Part shown: one piece after another, positions 34,898 through 45,422 of the stretch
How positions within the stretch are numbered: the first letter of the stretch is position 1
Layout: each line of letters begins with the position of its first letter
Assembly (NCBI RefSeq): GCF_017832975.1
Contig: NZ_JAFIBI010000001.1
Coordinates: 2,418,001-2,482,000, forward strand
DNA length: 64,000 bases
Direction of reading: 5' to 3'
Source of the DNA: Arthrobacter sp. PvP023
GTDB taxonomy: Bacteria; Actinomycetota; Actinomycetes; Actinomycetales; Micrococcaceae
Notes under the pieces: generated by a model
The model's input: the letters and a program-made list of their open reading frames with translations, nothing else
The model's database searches: none
What the model was told of the DNA's origin: nothing
Program-made: the position numbers and the translations under genes

Positions 34898-37306
34898 GTG
34901 AGGGGTGCTTCATTGGAAGAACGTTCGACGTCGGCGCCAACGGCCGACGGTGGTGAAGGTCCGGGCCAGGGTCCGCAGACCGGTCTGGTAGCGTCCGGGC
35001 GCCCGGACGCAGGCGTGCCGGTTGACAGTTCCGGGTTCCGTCCGACCTTCCCCGGACGCCGCGAACGCACAAGGTCCAGGCTCGCCCGCCTGACCGGCCG
35101 CGGCACGGCGACGTATTCACCCATACTCGAACCGTTGCTCCGCACCGTCAGGGCGAACAATCCCAAAGAGGACTTCGACCTCATCCAGCGTGCCTTCGTC
35201 GTGGCGGAACAGAGCCACCGGGGGCAGAAGCGCAAGAGCGGCGATCCGTACATCACCCACCCCGTCGCGGTGGCCACCATCCTGGCGGAACTGGGCCTGA
35301 GCGGCACGACGCTGGCAGCCGCCCTCCTGCACGACACTGTTGAAGATACGCCGTACACGCTGGCGGACCTAAAGAGGGACTTCGGCCCCGAGGTGGCCAT
35401 GCTCGTCGACGGCGTCACAAAGCTGGACAAGGTGAGCTTCGGTGAAGCCGCACAGTCCGAAACGGTCCGCAAGATGGTCGTGGCGATGGCCAAGGACATC
35501 CGGGTGCTCATGATCAAGCTCGCCGACCGGCTGCATAATGCCCGCACCTGGCGCTTCGTATCGGCTGAGTCTTCGGCGCGCAAAGCCCGCGAGACGCTGG
35601 AAATTTTCGCGCCGCTGGCACACCGGCTCGGCATGAACACCATCAAGTGGGAACTCGAAGACCTGTCCTTCGCAGCGCTTTACCCGAAGGTGTACGAGGA
35701 AATAGTGCGCATGGTGGGGGACCGGACGCCGGAGCGGGAGAAGAGCCTGAGCGTTATCCGGAACCAGATCACCGAAGATCTCCGGACCGCGAAGATCAAG
35801 GCCACCATCACGGGCCGGCCCAAGCACTACTACTCGATCTACCAGAAGATGATTGTCCGCGACAAGGACTTCGACGACATCAACGACCTCATGGGCGTCC
35901 GGGTCCTGGTGGACTCCGTCCGTGACTGTTACGCAGCCCTTGGCACGCTGCATTCGCGCTGGAACCCGCTCCCGGGGCGGTTCAAGGACTACATCGCGAT
36001 GCCCAAGTTCAATATGTACCAGTCCCTGCATACCACGGTGATCGGGCCTGGCGGCAAGCCGGTGGAGATCCAGATCCGCACCCATGAGATGCACCGCCGC
36101 GCCGAGTACGGTGTCGCGGCGCACTGGAAGTACAAGGACCAGCCGAACAGGACGGCCGCCGGCCCCGGAAGCCCCCGTGACGGCGACATGGGGTGGCTGC
36201 GGTCCCTCGTTGACTGGCAGCAGGAAACGTCCGATCCCGGCGAATTCCTGGACTCCCTGCGGTTCGAAATCAACGCCCGCGAAGTTTTTGTGTTTACGCC
36301 CAAGGGCGAGGTCATGGCACTGCCGGCCGGGTCGACCCCCGTGGACTTCGCTTACGCTGTCCACACTGAAGTGGGCCACCGGACCATCGGCGCCAGGGTC
36401 AACGGCAAGCTGGTTCCGCTTAACAGTGAACTCAACCATGGCGACTGGGTGGAAATCTTCACCTCCAAGGCTGAAGGCGCCGGACCCAGCCAGGACTGGC
36501 AGCATTTTGTTAAGAGCGCCCGCGCGCGCAACAAGATCAGGCAGTGGTTCAGCAAGGAGCGCCGCGAAGAGGCCATTGACCGCGGCAAGGAACTCCTCAC
36601 AAAGGCGATGCGCAAGCAGAACCTTCCCCTGCAGCGGCTGATGACCCATGACGCCCTCGCCGAAGTGGCCGAGCACTTCAAGTACGTGGACATCTCCGGG
36701 CTCTACGCCGGTGTGGGCGATGGGCACACCTCGGCCCAGTCCGTGATGGAACGGCTTGTGGAGACCCTTGGCGGCAATGAGGGCCCGGAGGATGACCTGA
36801 CAGAGGTCAGCATCCCCACGCAGGTCAGCAAGACGAAGTACTCCGACTCCGGCGTGATTGTCCGGGGCGTGGGCGACGTGTGGGTCAAGCTTGCCCGTTG
36901 CTGCACGCCGGTACCCCCGGATCCCATCCTGGGGTTCGTGACCAGGGGATCCGGAGTATCGGTTCACCGTACGGACTGCACGAACGTTTCGGACCTGAAA
37001 GACCAGCCGGACCGGATCGTAGAGGTGGAATGGGCGCCCACCCAGTCCAGCGTCTTCCTTGTGGAGATCCAGGTGGAGGCGCTAGACCGGAAGTCGCTGC
37101 TCTCCGACGTCACCCGCATCCTCTCCGAAAACCACGTGAATATCCTGGCCGCCAGTGTGCACACCTCGACGGACCGGGTGGCCATCTCGAAGTTCGCCTT
37201 CGAAATGGGCGATCCCAAGTATCTGAGCCATGTGCTCAGCGCCGTGCGGCGCATCGACGGCGTGTTCGATGTGTACCGCACAACCGGAAACCGCCGGCGC
37301 AGCTAA
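34898..37306 (+). CDS. rel: Bifunctional (p)ppGpp synthetase/hydrolase Rel
   Basis: The domains are: N-terminal Pro/Gly-rich stretch, HD hydrolase ([31 protein letters not shown], with the HD around residue 143), synthetase with [26 protein letters not shown] (RxKD loop typical of bifunctional enzymes), TGS ([23 protein letters not shown]), zinc-finger region with [11 protein letters not shown], and C-terminal ACT ([14 protein letters not shown]). It makes and degrades the stringent-response alarmone. The start is uncertain: GTG 34898 gives 802 residues, while TTG 34913 has GGGGTG six bases upstream and may be the real one. It is the single actinobacterial-type Rel, next to secDF as usual. 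Confidence 0.95.
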   Translation: MRGASLEERSTSAPTADGGEGPGQGPQTGLVASGRPDAGVPVDSSGFRPTFPGRRERTRSRLARLTGRGTATYSPILEPLLRTVRANNPKEDFDLIQRAFVVAEQSHRGQKRKSGDPYITHPVAVATILAELGLSGTTLAAALLHDTVEDTPYTLADLKRDFGPEVAMLVDGVTKLDKVSFGEAAQSETVRKMVVAMAKDIRVLMIKLADRLHNARTWRFVSAESSARKARETLEIFAPLAHRLGMNTIKWELEDLSFAALYPKVYEEIVRMVGDRTPEREKSLSVIRNQITEDLRTAKIKATITGRPKHYYSIYQKMIVRDKDFDDINDLMGVRVLVDSVRDCYAALGTLHSRWNPLPGRFKDYIAMPKFNMYQSLHTTVIGPGGKPVEIQIRTHEMHRRAEYGVAAHWKYKDQPNRTAAGPGSPRDGDMGWLRSLVDWQQETSDPGEFLDSLRFEINAREVFVFTPKGEVMALPAGSTPVDFAYAVHTEVGHRTIGARVNGKLVPLNSELNHGDWVEIFTSKAEGAGPSQDWQHFVKSARARNKIRQWFSKERREEAIDRGKELLTKAMRKQNLPLQRLMTHDALAEVAEHFKYVDISGLYAGVGDGHTSAQSVMERLVETLGGNEGPEDDLTEVSIPTQVSKTKYSDSGVIVRGVGDVWVKLARCCTPVPPDPILGFVTRGSGVSVHRTDCTNVSDLKDQPDRIVEVEWAPTQSSVFLVEIQVEALDRKSLLSDVTRILSENHVNILAASVHTSTDRVAISKFAFEMGDPKYLSHVLSAVRRIDGVFDVYRTTGNRRRS

Positions 37307-37355
37307 CTGCCGGCCGCGCCGGCTGGCATGCTCTGCCACCCGGACAGGCATGCTG

Positions 37356-37985
37356 CTAGCCGGGCTGGGCCCGCAGGGCAGCGAGTTTTTCCAGTGCCGC
37401 CTTCTTGTGCGGAACCCGGGGAGTGGCTTCGACGGCGAGGGTCAGCAGCCGCAGCCTGACGTCCAGTTCGGGGGTCGACAGCATTTTCCGGAGCGCCGGC
37501 AGTGCCCGCTCTGCATCCACGTGCAGCGCGATATCCAATGCGGTCCGCAGCGGGCTGGAAACCATCAGGCCGCCCAGGCTGACAACGTCAAACGGACCGA
37601 GCCGCACTTCGTGCAGGGTGCAGCCGCGGGTCGACCTCAGGCTGGAGACACGCCGGGTGGCATCCACGAGGAGCGCAAGCCGGTCCGGCTCCCCGGCGCA
37701 GCCGTAAATCCACGCCGCTGTCATCCGCCCCGCAACCACCCGCTGCCGGATAGCCGGCGGCACGGCGAAGGAGGCCGCGCGGGCGCGCAGTTGGGGCGTG
37801 GCGGCAGTTCCGGGGAGCATGTACCCGCGCTGATACAGCTGGCTCAGAATGCCGTCTGCAGCCATGGCCTGCAGCTCCGGCCACGAGAACACGCGGCCGG
37901 GTGAATACAGTTCTGCGGACCCGATATCTGTGCGTCCGGATGCTGCAGGCCGGGAATTGGCGGGGGCGGGGAACGAGTTAGCCAT
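37356..37985 (-). CDS. AbiEi antitoxin-like / hypothetical protein
   Basis: The 209-residue protein has a probable winged-helix start (VFSWPELQAMAADGILSQLYQRGYMLPG). It continues with the pattern of actinobacterial type IV TA AbiEi-family proteins: RQRVVAGRMTAAWIYGCAGEPDRLALLVDATRR, CTLHEVRLGPFDVVSLGGLMVSSPLRTALDIA. There is no DUF559 nuclease tail; instead it ends in a short helical region. No AbiEii nucleotidyltransferase toxin lies next to it. Its role is therefore unknown, and the family call is by resemblance. It is convergent with rel, 49 bp away. Confidence 0.6.
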   Translation of the reverse strand: MANSFPAPANSRPAASGRTDIGSAELYSPGRVFSWPELQAMAADGILSQLYQRGYMLPGTAATPQLRARAASFAVPPAIRQRVVAGRMTAAWIYGCAGEPDRLALLVDATRRVSSLRSTRGCTLHEVRLGPFDVVSLGGLMVSSPLRTALDIALHVDAERALPALRKMLSTPELDVRLRLLTLAVEATPRVPHKKAALEKLAALRAQPG

Positions 37986-38078
37986 TCAGCTATCTTTTCC
38001 TGCCGCCTTAAACCGGTACAGGCCCCGCTGCGGCTATGTGGATAACCGGAACGGGGCCTGTACGCTGAGCCTGACTGG

Positions 38079-39710
38079 CTACGACAGTTCGCTGGCCGAG
38101 CGCGAGATCTGGTCAAGCCATGCCTGGCGGGCCTCCAGGGCTTCCTGGGCGGCCTTGATCTTACGCTGGTCGCCAGCCTGCTCCGCCTTCGCGAGGTCTT
38201 CCTTCAGCCCGGCGATGGCGGCTTCCAGCTGGGAAAGTGCGCTGTTGGTCCGCGCCTTGGTCTCCGGGTTGGACCGCTTCCAGTTTTCGTCTTCGGCGTG
38301 GCGGACGGCGTCCTCCACCTTCCGAAGTCCGGCTTCGATCCGGCCCATGTCCGCACGGGGAACCTTGCCGGCTTCCTCCCAGCGGTCACGGATGGACTGG
38401 AGGGCCTTCTTGGCGGCAGCCAGGTCCGTGATGGGCAGCAGGGCGTTCGCCTCGACCAGGAGGGCTTCCTTCACGGTCAGGTTTGCGCCGTACTCCTGGT
38501 CGATCTCATCGTTGGCAGCCTGCCGCGAGGTGAAGAACACGTCCTGGGCGGCGCGGAAGCGGGCCCAGAGTGCGTCGTCGTCCTTGCGGCTGGCCCGCGG
38601 CGAGGCCTTCCATTCGTCCATCAGGCGCCGGTATTCACCCGCGGCAAAACCCCAGTCCGTTGAGGAGGACAGTGCCTCGGCTTCAGCGATCAGCTTTTCC
38701 TTCGCGGCCTTGGCTGCGGAGTTGTTGCTGTCCAGCTGGGAGAAGTAGGCCCGGCGGTGGCGGTCGAAGACCGTCCGCGCTGCCCTGAACCGCTTCCAGA
38801 GGGCGTCCTCGTTGCTGCGGCCCAGCCGCACGCCGTTCTTCTGTGCCGCTTTCCAGCTTTCGAAGAGCTCGTTCATGCGGGCGCTGGAAGTCTTCCACTG
38901 GATTTGCGCGGGGTCGTGGCCGGAAATTTCTTCCGCCTCCGCAACGATCGCTTCGCGTGCGGCCAGCTCGGCGGCACGCACGGCGTCATGTTCGGCTTTT
39001 TCGGCCTTCTCAAGTTCCGCGATCTGCGTGGACAACGTATCGAGACGGGCTTCGGCGGCGCGGAGATCGCCCACCATGTTGCGTTCCGCCAGCTGCTCGC
39101 GCAGGTGCGTCACGGTCTTCTGCATATCGGTGGTGGGGGCCTTGGAGCCCACCCGCTGTTCGAGCAGGACAATCTGGGCCACGACGTCATCGTACTTGCG
39201 CGCGAAGTAGCCAAGGGCTTCCTCGTCGCTGACGTCCGGGTACTGACCGACCGGGTGTTCTTCGCCGTCGATGGTCAGGAACACGTGTCCGTCGCCTTCA
39301 ACGCGGCCCCAGCGTGCGGCTTCGGCCAGGGAGGCAGCCGAGGAAACAGGAGCGGGGACGGGCACCGCAGGAGAGGACGCTGCCTTCGGCCGCGCCGCGA
39401 AGGCTGCCGGCGAGGGCGCCGGACGGGCTGCCGGACGCGGTGCCGGGGACGCAGCGGCGGTGGCTTCTGCCTCCGGGGCTGCGTCTGCGGCCTCTGCCGG
39501 AGCGGCGGGTGCCTCGGCCGCGGGGGCGTCTTCGGCGGGTGCCTCAGCCTCCGGTGCGGAAACTTCCTGGGTAGCGGACTGCGCCTCTGCCGTAGCCTCG
39601 GGAGCTGCTTCGTTGCCAGCTGCCTGTGCGTCGTCAGCCACCTGAGCCACGGTCTCGGCTTCTTCGGAGGTTGCTGTTACTGTTTCGTCGGATTTCTGAC
39701 TGTCTGTCAC
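38079..39710 (-). CDS. DUF349 domain protein
   Basis: GTG 39710 opens a 543-residue protein. Residues 1-125 are almost wholly Ala, Glu, Pro, Ser and Thr and probably disordered. After a short beta region (WGRVEGDGHVFLTIDGEEHPVGQYPDVSDEEALGYF) come coiled coils and three DUF349-type repeats marked by W-K/R...LWxRFRAAxxxFFxxR (for example DALWKRFRAARTVFDRHR and DALWARFRAAQDVFFTSR). There is no membrane segment. The function is unknown; the repeats suggest an extended helical scaffold. It is followed upstream by the cyclophilin gene on the same strand. Confidence 0.87.
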   Translation of the reverse strand: MTDSQKSDETVTATSEEAETVAQVADDAQAAGNEAAPEATAEAQSATQEVSAPEAEAPAEDAPAAEAPAAPAEAADAAPEAEATAAASPAPRPAARPAPSPAAFAARPKAASSPAVPVPAPVSSAASLAEAARWGRVEGDGHVFLTIDGEEHPVGQYPDVSDEEALGYFARKYDDVVAQIVLLEQRVGSKAPTTDMQKTVTHLREQLAERNMVGDLRAAEARLDTLSTQIAELEKAEKAEHDAVRAAELAAREAIVAEAEEISGHDPAQIQWKTSSARMNELFESWKAAQKNGVRLGRSNEDALWKRFRAARTVFDRHRRAYFSQLDSNNSAAKAAKEKLIAEAEALSSSTDWGFAAGEYRRLMDEWKASPRASRKDDDALWARFRAAQDVFFTSRQAANDEIDQEYGANLTVKEALLVEANALLPITDLAAAKKALQSIRDRWEEAGKVPRADMGRIEAGLRKVEDAVRHAEDENWKRSNPETKARTNSALSQLEAAIAGLKEDLAKAEQAGDQRKIKAAQEALEARQAWLDQISRSASELS

Positions 39711-39771
39711 CGCTAAAAGTCTTTCGCTTGGAGGGAAATACCAGCACCCGCAGCGTGGAGGCCGGGGCTGG

Positions 39772-40572
39772 TTACTTCAGAGAGAACGAGTCTATCGTGA
39801 CTGGTTCCGCAGGAGCGCCGTCTGTTGCGCTTGCGCCCGTCTTAATACCGCCGGCGGCGATCTTGGTCACCACATCGAGGCCGGAGGTCACTTTGCCCAC
39901 CACCGTGTATCCGCCGGCTTCATCGGCCGGGATGACGGTGTCTTTGTAGACGATGAAGAACTGGGTGCCGTTCCCGTAGGCGTTGCCGCCGGTCCGCGCC
40001 ACTGCAATCGTTCCGGCCGGATAGTTGTTGTCCGCCGGCGTGTTTTCCAGCGGGCCCCAGGTGTACGCGGGATCGCCCTGTCCGTCACCTGTCTTCGATC
40101 CGCACTGCAGGACGCCGAACGTTTCGCCTGTGGTCAGCCGGTGGCAGCTGATGCCGTTGTAATAGTTTTCGTCGGCTAGGGACTTGAAGACCGCCGCTGC
40201 CTGCGGTGCCTTCGTTCCGTCCAGCTCAACGCCCAGGGCGCCGCCATTCAGTTTGAGCTCGCCGGTGAACATTTTGCCCGCCGCGGTCTCGGGTTTGGGG
40301 ATGTTGGGGCCGTTCGTGGCGGACGGTGCGGGCGACGCCGAGGGGCTGGTCAGGCCGGCCTGCGCGGCCGCGTATTCCTCTTCGGAGGGGTTGCCGGCGA
40401 ACACAGTGAGCTGGAGGACGACGGCGAGCACCACGGCGCCTGCGCCGGCGCTGACAGCGATGATGTTGTCGCGCCTGCGGCGTTTCTCCTGGTGCCGACG
40501 CAGCTCGCGTTTCGCTTCCATTTGCAGGATGCGCCGCTTTGCTTCGCGGGCGCTCCGTGAACTGGCCGCCAA
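39772..40572 (-). CDS. Membrane-anchored cyclophilin-type peptidyl-prolyl isomerase
   Basis: TTG 40572 is preceded by AGGAGG. The very basic N-terminus (about 1-35) precedes one membrane helix (about 37-59, IIAVSAGAGAVVLAVVLQLTVF), a linker, and a cyclophilin domain (about 95-266) with ISCHRLTTG, NYPAGTIAVARTGGNAYGNGTQFFIVYKD and VVGKVTSGLDVV. The domain should be outside the membrane and assist folding of exported proteins. The catalytic Arg sits in the SCHRL strand. A cyclophilin gene between rel and hisS is also seen in mycobacteria. Confidence 0.9.
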   Translation of the reverse strand: MAASSRSAREAKRRILQMEAKRELRRHQEKRRRRDNIIAVSAGAGAVVLAVVLQLTVFAGNPSEEEYAAAQAGLTSPSASPAPSATNGPNIPKPETAAGKMFTGELKLNGGALGVELDGTKAPQAAAVFKSLADENYYNGISCHRLTTGETFGVLQCGSKTGDGQGDPAYTWGPLENTPADNNYPAGTIAVARTGGNAYGNGTQFFIVYKDTVIPADEAGGYTVVGKVTSGLDVVTKIAAGGIKTGASATDGAPAEPVTIDSFSLK

Positions 40573-40689
40573 AAGTCCTCCTGGTTGTCGGGCCGGCCAG
40601 TCGAACGGGCCATGGGCGACGTCCGGTGTCCGGCAGCAAGCGGCAGGCGATGCTCCGGGGCCGCTCCATTAGAGTTGCCGGCGCCGAAA

Positions 40690-40720
40690 GCATAAACTGA
40701 CTGCCGCACATAGTTTATGC
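40690..40720. repeat. 9-bp inverted repeat upstream of hisS
   Basis: GCATAAACT and AGTTTATGC are separated by 13 bases. The AT-rich perfect arms stand out in GC-rich DNA between the divergent cyclophilin and hisS genes. The element is 106 bp before the hisS start. An operator or a short hairpin are both possible. Confidence 0.55.
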
Positions 40721-40826
40721 ATGACTGGCTGGACTCCCGCCCTAACCGCCGCTTTTGACCGCATGGCGGAACCCGAATGCCGGGTAAGGGACGTCAGCCT
40801 TCTGTTACCTGAGGAGAAAATCCACC

Positions 40827-42170
40827 ATGGCACGCACCGCCTCCCTGTCCGGATTCCCCGAGTGGCTTCCCGAGGAGCGGCTGGTGGAGCTGCATGTGCT
40901 GGACACCCTGCGGCGGGTTTTTGAGCTGCACGGCTTCTCCTCGATCGAAACCCGTGCCGTGGAAACGGTGGGCCAGCTGCTCCGCAAGGGCGACATCGAC
41001 AAGGAGGTGTACGGCCTTAGCCGCCTGCAGGAGGACGAAGAGGAATCAAGGGCCGCCAAGGGCGACCACCACTCTCTGGCCCTGCACTTTGACCTGACGG
41101 TGCCGTTCGCCCGGTACGTCGTCGAAAACGCCGGATACCTCGCCTTCCCGTTCCGCCGGTACCAGATCCAGAAGGTGTGGCGCGGCGAGCGGCCGCAGGA
41201 GGGCCGCGCCCGCGAATTCACGCAGGCGGATATCGACATCGTCGGCGACGGCGAGCTGCCGTTCCGCTACGACGTCGAAATCGCCCTGGTGATCGCTGAA
41301 GCCCTCAGCGCCCTCCCGATTCCTGACTTCCGCTTGCGCATCAACAACCGCAAGCTGGCCGAAGGCTTCTACCGCGGAATCGGACTGACCGATACCGCCG
41401 GAGTCCTGCGGAGCATCGACAAGCTCGAGAAGATCGGCCCTGCCAAGGTGGCCGATCTGCTCAAGACCGAGTTGGGGGCGTCCGAGGAACAGGCGCAGGC
41501 CGCCCTGAGCCTGGCCGGCATCCGCACCGAGGACACCTCCTTCGTTGAGAAAGTCCGTGCCCTGGGCGTGAAGGACGAGCTGCTGGATGAGGGCCTGAAC
41601 GAGCTGGAGCAGGTCATTGCCGCCGCGGTCCAGCGTGCGCCCGGAAAGGTGGTGGCGGACCTCAGCATCGCCCGCGGCCTGGACTACTACACCGGAACCG
41701 TGGTGGAAACCGTGCTGGTGGGCCACGAACAGCTTGGCTCCATCTGCTCCGGCGGGCGCTACGACGCATTGGCAAGCAAGGGAAACCGGAAGTTCCCGGG
41801 CGTCGGCCTGTCCATCGGCGTCACCCGCCTGGTCTCCAGGATCCTGAGCCAGGAACTGGCGCAGGCCACGCGTTCGGTGCCGACCGCAGTGCTGGTCGCC
41901 CTGAACAGCGACGACAGCTGGGGCGCGGCACAGGACGTCGCCGCGCAGCTTCGCTCCCGCGGAATTTCCACCGAGGTGGCCGCCAAAGCGGAAAAATTCG
42001 GCAAGCAGATCAAGTTCGCCGACCGCCGGGGCATCCCGTTCGTCTGGTTTACGGACGACGACGGAAAGCACCAGGTGAAGGACATCCGGTCCGGCGAACA
42101 GACGGACGCCGACCCCGCTTCCTGGACGCCGGCCGAAGAGGACCTGCACGTCCGGATCCGCAAGGCCTGA
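40827..42170 (+). CDS. hisS: Histidyl-tRNA synthetase
   Basis: ATG 40827 follows GAGGAG with ten bases between. The 447-residue class II enzyme has motif 1 near ELHVLDTLRRVFELHGFSSIETRAVE, motif 2 in FRRYQIQKVWRGERPQEGRAREFTQADIDIVG, and the histidine loop ARGLDYYTGTVVE and GGRYDALA. The anticodon-binding C-terminus contains AKAEKFGKQIKFADRRGIPFV. Compared with short bacterial HisRS (about 420 residues), it is slightly long. It follows the cyclophilin gene divergently with 254 bp between. Confidence 0.95.
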   Translation: MARTASLSGFPEWLPEERLVELHVLDTLRRVFELHGFSSIETRAVETVGQLLRKGDIDKEVYGLSRLQEDEEESRAAKGDHHSLALHFDLTVPFARYVVENAGYLAFPFRRYQIQKVWRGERPQEGRAREFTQADIDIVGDGELPFRYDVEIALVIAEALSALPIPDFRLRINNRKLAEGFYRGIGLTDTAGVLRSIDKLEKIGPAKVADLLKTELGASEEQAQAALSLAGIRTEDTSFVEKVRALGVKDELLDEGLNELEQVIAAAVQRAPGKVVADLSIARGLDYYTGTVVETVLVGHEQLGSICSGGRYDALASKGNRKFPGVGLSIGVTRLVSRILSQELAQATRSVPTAVLVALNSDDSWGAAQDVAAQLRSRGISTEVAAKAEKFGKQIKFADRRGIPFVWFTDDDGKHQVKDIRSGEQTDADPASWTPAEEDLHVRIRKA

Positions 42171-42186
42171 GCGGCCTTAGGCGGCT

Positions 42187-43443
42187 TTAAGGGCTGGGCT
42201 GCCGCTTCCGGAGCTTCAGTACCAGGAACCGGCCGGCAATCCCGGCGGCCAGCACCGCTGCCATGCCCGCAACCGAGGCAAACGGCAGCGTAACGGCCAG
42301 GAGCAGGCACCCCGCGAATCCCGCAGCGTTCATCCATCGGGGTGCGGTCGCCGGCCGCTCGGCCAGGGTGAAGGCGGCAGCATTGGTCACGGAGTAGTAG
42401 ATCAGCACGCCGAAACTGGAGAATCCCACCACGGTGAGGACGTCCGTGGTGATGAGCAGGGCAACCACCGCGGCGGCCACGGAGAGCTCAGCGACGACCG
42501 GAACAGTGTGGCGTCCGCCCACCCGGGCCAGGGGCGCGGGGAGGTCGCGCTCCCGGGCCATGGCCAGCGCAGTGCGGCCCACTCCGGTAATCAGGGCGAG
42601 CAGGGCTCCCAGACATGCGGCGGCTGCGCCGGCTTGGACCAGGGGGCTGCCTGCGCGGAGGCCGGAGAACACGACGGCGTCCAGCAGTGGCGACGCTGAT
42701 CCGGCCAACCGCTGCGGGGACAGGTGCCAAAGCAGCAGCACGGCGAGTCCCAGGTAGATCACGAAGGCAGCGGCCAGTGCGGCCAGTATCGCCCGCGGAA
42801 TGGTACGGGTGGGATCTTTGACTTCCTCGCCCAGCGTGGCGATCCGGGCGTACCCGGCAAAGGCGAAGAACATCAGCCCGGCGGCCGGGAGGATTCCCCA
42901 GGCGCTGCCGGTGCTTTCCGCCGACACGCCCGGCTCCGGATGGGGGCCCATCAGGCCCGCAACCGCGACAAACACCAGGGTGGCGAGAACAATGCCTAGC
43001 AGGACCCTGGTCAGCAGCGCTGTGCGGGTGATACCCATGAGGTTGACAGCCGTCAGCACTGCGACGGCGGCAACGGCCACGGGCGTGGCATAGTCCGGGG
43101 CCGCGTAGTAGCCAAAAGTCAGGGCCATGGCCGCGCACGAAGCAGTTTTTCCGGTGACAAAACCCCAGCCGGCAACAAATCCCGGCCATTCGCCCAGCTG
43201 CTTGCGGCCGTAAACGTAGGTGCCTCCGCTGGCCGGGTATTTGGCCGCCAGCTGGGCGGAGGCGACGGCGTTGCAGTAGGCAATCGCGCCGGCGATCAGC
43301 ACGGAAACAATCATGAGCCGGCCGGCCAGTGCGGTGGCAGGGGAGAAGACGACGAACACGCCGGCGCCGAGCATGGAGCCGAGCCCGATTGCTGTGGCGT
43401 CAAACACTCCGAGCCGTCGCTGTAGCCGCTGATGGGTCTGCAT
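42187..43443 (-). CDS. APC superfamily amino-acid permease
   Basis: The 418 residues form about 12 hydrophobic segments, starting LGVFDATAIGLGSMLGAGVFVVFSPA, the APC family helix 1 with its GAG substrate loop. It continues with YPASGGTYVYGRKQLGEWPGFVAGW and MFFAFAGYARIATLGEEVKDPTRTIPRAI. These are typical of amino-acid or polyamine exchangers. The substrate is unknown. It is single, convergent with hisS (16 bp away) and divergent from aspS. Confidence 0.9.
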   Translation of the reverse strand: MQTHQRLQRRLGVFDATAIGLGSMLGAGVFVVFSPATALAGRLMIVSVLIAGAIAYCNAVASAQLAAKYPASGGTYVYGRKQLGEWPGFVAGWGFVTGKTASCAAMALTFGYYAAPDYATPVAVAAVAVLTAVNLMGITRTALLTRVLLGIVLATLVFVAVAGLMGPHPEPGVSAESTGSAWGILPAAGLMFFAFAGYARIATLGEEVKDPTRTIPRAILAALAAAFVIYLGLAVLLLWHLSPQRLAGSASPLLDAVVFSGLRAGSPLVQAGAAAACLGALLALITGVGRTALAMARERDLPAPLARVGGRHTVPVVAELSVAAAVVALLITTDVLTVVGFSSFGVLIYYSVTNAAAFTLAERPATAPRWMNAAGFAGCLLLAVTLPFASVAGMAAVLAAGIAGRFLVLKLRKRQPSP

Positions 43444-43551
43444 GGCGGAAGTAAAGCCTCTCCAACGGGTAAACTCGAACGGGACTGTTCCCTAACGGTC
43501 CCATTGAACATCATCTCTGTATTCCTGCTGTCTCCCTAAGAAAGGCGTGCT

Positions 43552-45342
43552 GTGCTGCGCACACATGACCTCGGATCCCTTCGCTCCGAGCACATTGGAC
43601 AAACCGTAACCCTGGCCGGCTGGGTGGGCCGGCGTCGTGATCACGGTGGTGTGGCATTCGTTGACCTTCGCGATGCCTCGGGCGTCTCCCAGGTGGTCGT
43701 CCGCGAAGAAGAGGTCTTCCACGGACTCCGCAATGAGTACGTCCTGCAGGTCATCGGCACCGTTTCTCAGCGTCCGGAGGGCAACGAAAACCCGGCGCTG
43801 GCCACCGGCCAGATCGAGGTCATCGCCGAGAAGGTGACCATCCTCAACACCTCCGATCCGCTGCCCTTCCAGATCGACGAGCACGTCGAGGTGGGTGAGG
43901 AAGCCCGCCTCAAGCACCGCTACCTCGACCTGCGCCGCCCGGGCCCCGCCCGCAACATGCGCCTGCGCTCGGAGGCCAACCGCGTGGCCCGCGAACTGCT
44001 CCACCGCGACGGTTACGTCGAAATCGAAACACCCACCCTCACGCGCTCGACGCCGGAAGGCGCCCGCGACTTCGTGGTCCCCGCACGCCTCGCGCCGGGT
44101 TCCTGGTACGCGCTGCCGCAGTCACCGCAGCTTTTCAAGCAGCTCCTGCAGGTGGGCGGGTTTGAGAAGTACTACCAGATCGCGCGCTGCTACCGCGACG
44201 AGGACTTCCGTGCAGACCGCCAGCCGGAATTCACCCAGCTGGACATCGAAGCGAGCTTCGTGGAGCAGGATGACATCATTTCGCTCGGCGAAAGCATCGT
44301 CAAAGCCCTGTGGCAGCTGATCGATGTCGAGATTCCGACGCCCATCCAGCGCATCACCTACGCCGACGCGATGGCACGCTACGGCTCGGACAAGCCGGAC
44401 CTGCGCTTCGGCCTGGAGCTGACCGAGCTCACCGAGTTCTTCAAGGACACCAACTTCGGCGTGTTCAAGGCGCCCTACGTCGGTGCCGTCGTCATGCCGG
44501 GCGGAGCCTCGCAGGCCCGCCGCGCGCTGGACGCCTGGCAGGAATGGGCCAAGCAGCGCGGGGCCAAGGGCCTCGCCTACGTCCTCTTCAAGGAAGACGG
44601 CGAACTGGCCGGTCCCGTGGCCAAGAACCTCACGGATACCGAGCGCGCCGGCCTCGCCGACGCCGTCGGTGCCAAGCCCGGAGACTGCATCTTCTTTGCC
44701 GCCGGCGAGAAGACGCCTTCCCGCGCCCTCCTCGGTGCCGCCCGCGTCGAAATCGGACACCGCACCGGCCTGATCAACCCCGCCGACTGGGCATTCTGCT
44801 GGGTCGTGGATGCGCCGATGTTTGAACCCGCCGCAGCCGCTGTGGCCTCGGGCGACGTCGCCGTCGGTGCCGGCCAGTGGACCGCAGTCCACCACGCCTT
44901 CACCTCGCCCAAGCCGGAATTCATGGATTCGTTCGACAAGGACCCGGAGTCCGCGTTGTCCTACGCCTACGACATTGTCTGCAACGGCAACGAGATCGGC
45001 GGCGGCTCCATCCGTATCCACGAACGTGACGTCCAGGAGCGTGTCTTCGAACTCATGGGCCTGGACAAGGCGGATGCCGAGACGAAGTTCGGTTTCCTCC
45101 TGGAAGGCTTCAAGTTCGGCGCTCCGCCGCACGGCGGCATTGCCTTCGGCTGGGACCGCGTAGTGGCACTGCTGGCCGGCGTGGAATCGATCCGCGACGT
45201 CATCGCCTTCCCCAAGTCCGGCGGCGGCTACGACCCGCTGACCCAGGCTCCCGCGCCGATCACCGCGCAGCAGCGCAAGGAAGCCGGCGTCGACTTCAAG
45301 CCCGAGGCAAAGAAGACGGATCCCGGCGCCACGAAGGCCTGA
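43552..45342 (+). CDS. aspS: Aspartyl-tRNA synthetase
   Basis: GTG 43552 has AAGAAAGG six bases upstream. The 596-residue bacterial-type enzyme has the OB anticodon domain ([26 protein letters not shown]), class II motifs RYLDLRRPG and [28 protein letters not shown], a GAD-type insertion, and motif 3 [20 protein letters not shown]. It charges tRNA-Asp. Many actinobacteria lack AsnRS and use a non-discriminating AspRS; that cannot be decided here. A strong hairpin follows. Confidence 0.96.
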   Translation: MLRTHDLGSLRSEHIGQTVTLAGWVGRRRDHGGVAFVDLRDASGVSQVVVREEEVFHGLRNEYVLQVIGTVSQRPEGNENPALATGQIEVIAEKVTILNTSDPLPFQIDEHVEVGEEARLKHRYLDLRRPGPARNMRLRSEANRVARELLHRDGYVEIETPTLTRSTPEGARDFVVPARLAPGSWYALPQSPQLFKQLLQVGGFEKYYQIARCYRDEDFRADRQPEFTQLDIEASFVEQDDIISLGESIVKALWQLIDVEIPTPIQRITYADAMARYGSDKPDLRFGLELTELTEFFKDTNFGVFKAPYVGAVVMPGGASQARRALDAWQEWAKQRGAKGLAYVLFKEDGELAGPVAKNLTDTERAGLADAVGAKPGDCIFFAAGEKTPSRALLGAARVEIGHRTGLINPADWAFCWVVDAPMFEPAAAAVASGDVAVGAGQWTAVHHAFTSPKPEFMDSFDKDPESALSYAYDIVCNGNEIGGGSIRIHERDVQERVFELMGLDKADAETKFGFLLEGFKFGAPPHGGIAFGWDRVVALLAGVESIRDVIAFPKSGGGYDPLTQAPAPITAQQRKEAGVDFKPEAKKTDPGATKA

Positions 45343-45365
45343 TCTGCCGAGGCACGGACACCAGC

Positions 45366-45398
45366 AAGAGGCTCCCCGGGACAACCGGGGAGCCTCTT
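45366..45398 (+). terminator. Terminator hairpin after aspS
   Basis: A perfect 14-bp stem (AAGAGGCTCCCCGG with its complement) around a 5-base loop lies 24 bp after aspS and before the GNAT gene. Confidence 0.8.
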
Positions 45399-45422
45399 GC
45401 CGTTGACATAGGAGGGAGCCGC

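Noticed and set aside
35369..36967. A 532-codon frame antisense to rel
   Set aside because: It is a shadow of the conserved Rel coding sequence.
37309..37323. Short hairpin between the convergent rel and AbiEi-like genes
   Set aside because: A six-pair GCCGGC stem is expected often in this GC content; it may help termination but is not distinctive.
40721..40924. A short frame starting beside the hisS inverted repeat
   Set aside because: It runs into hisS in another frame and has no ribosome binding site.
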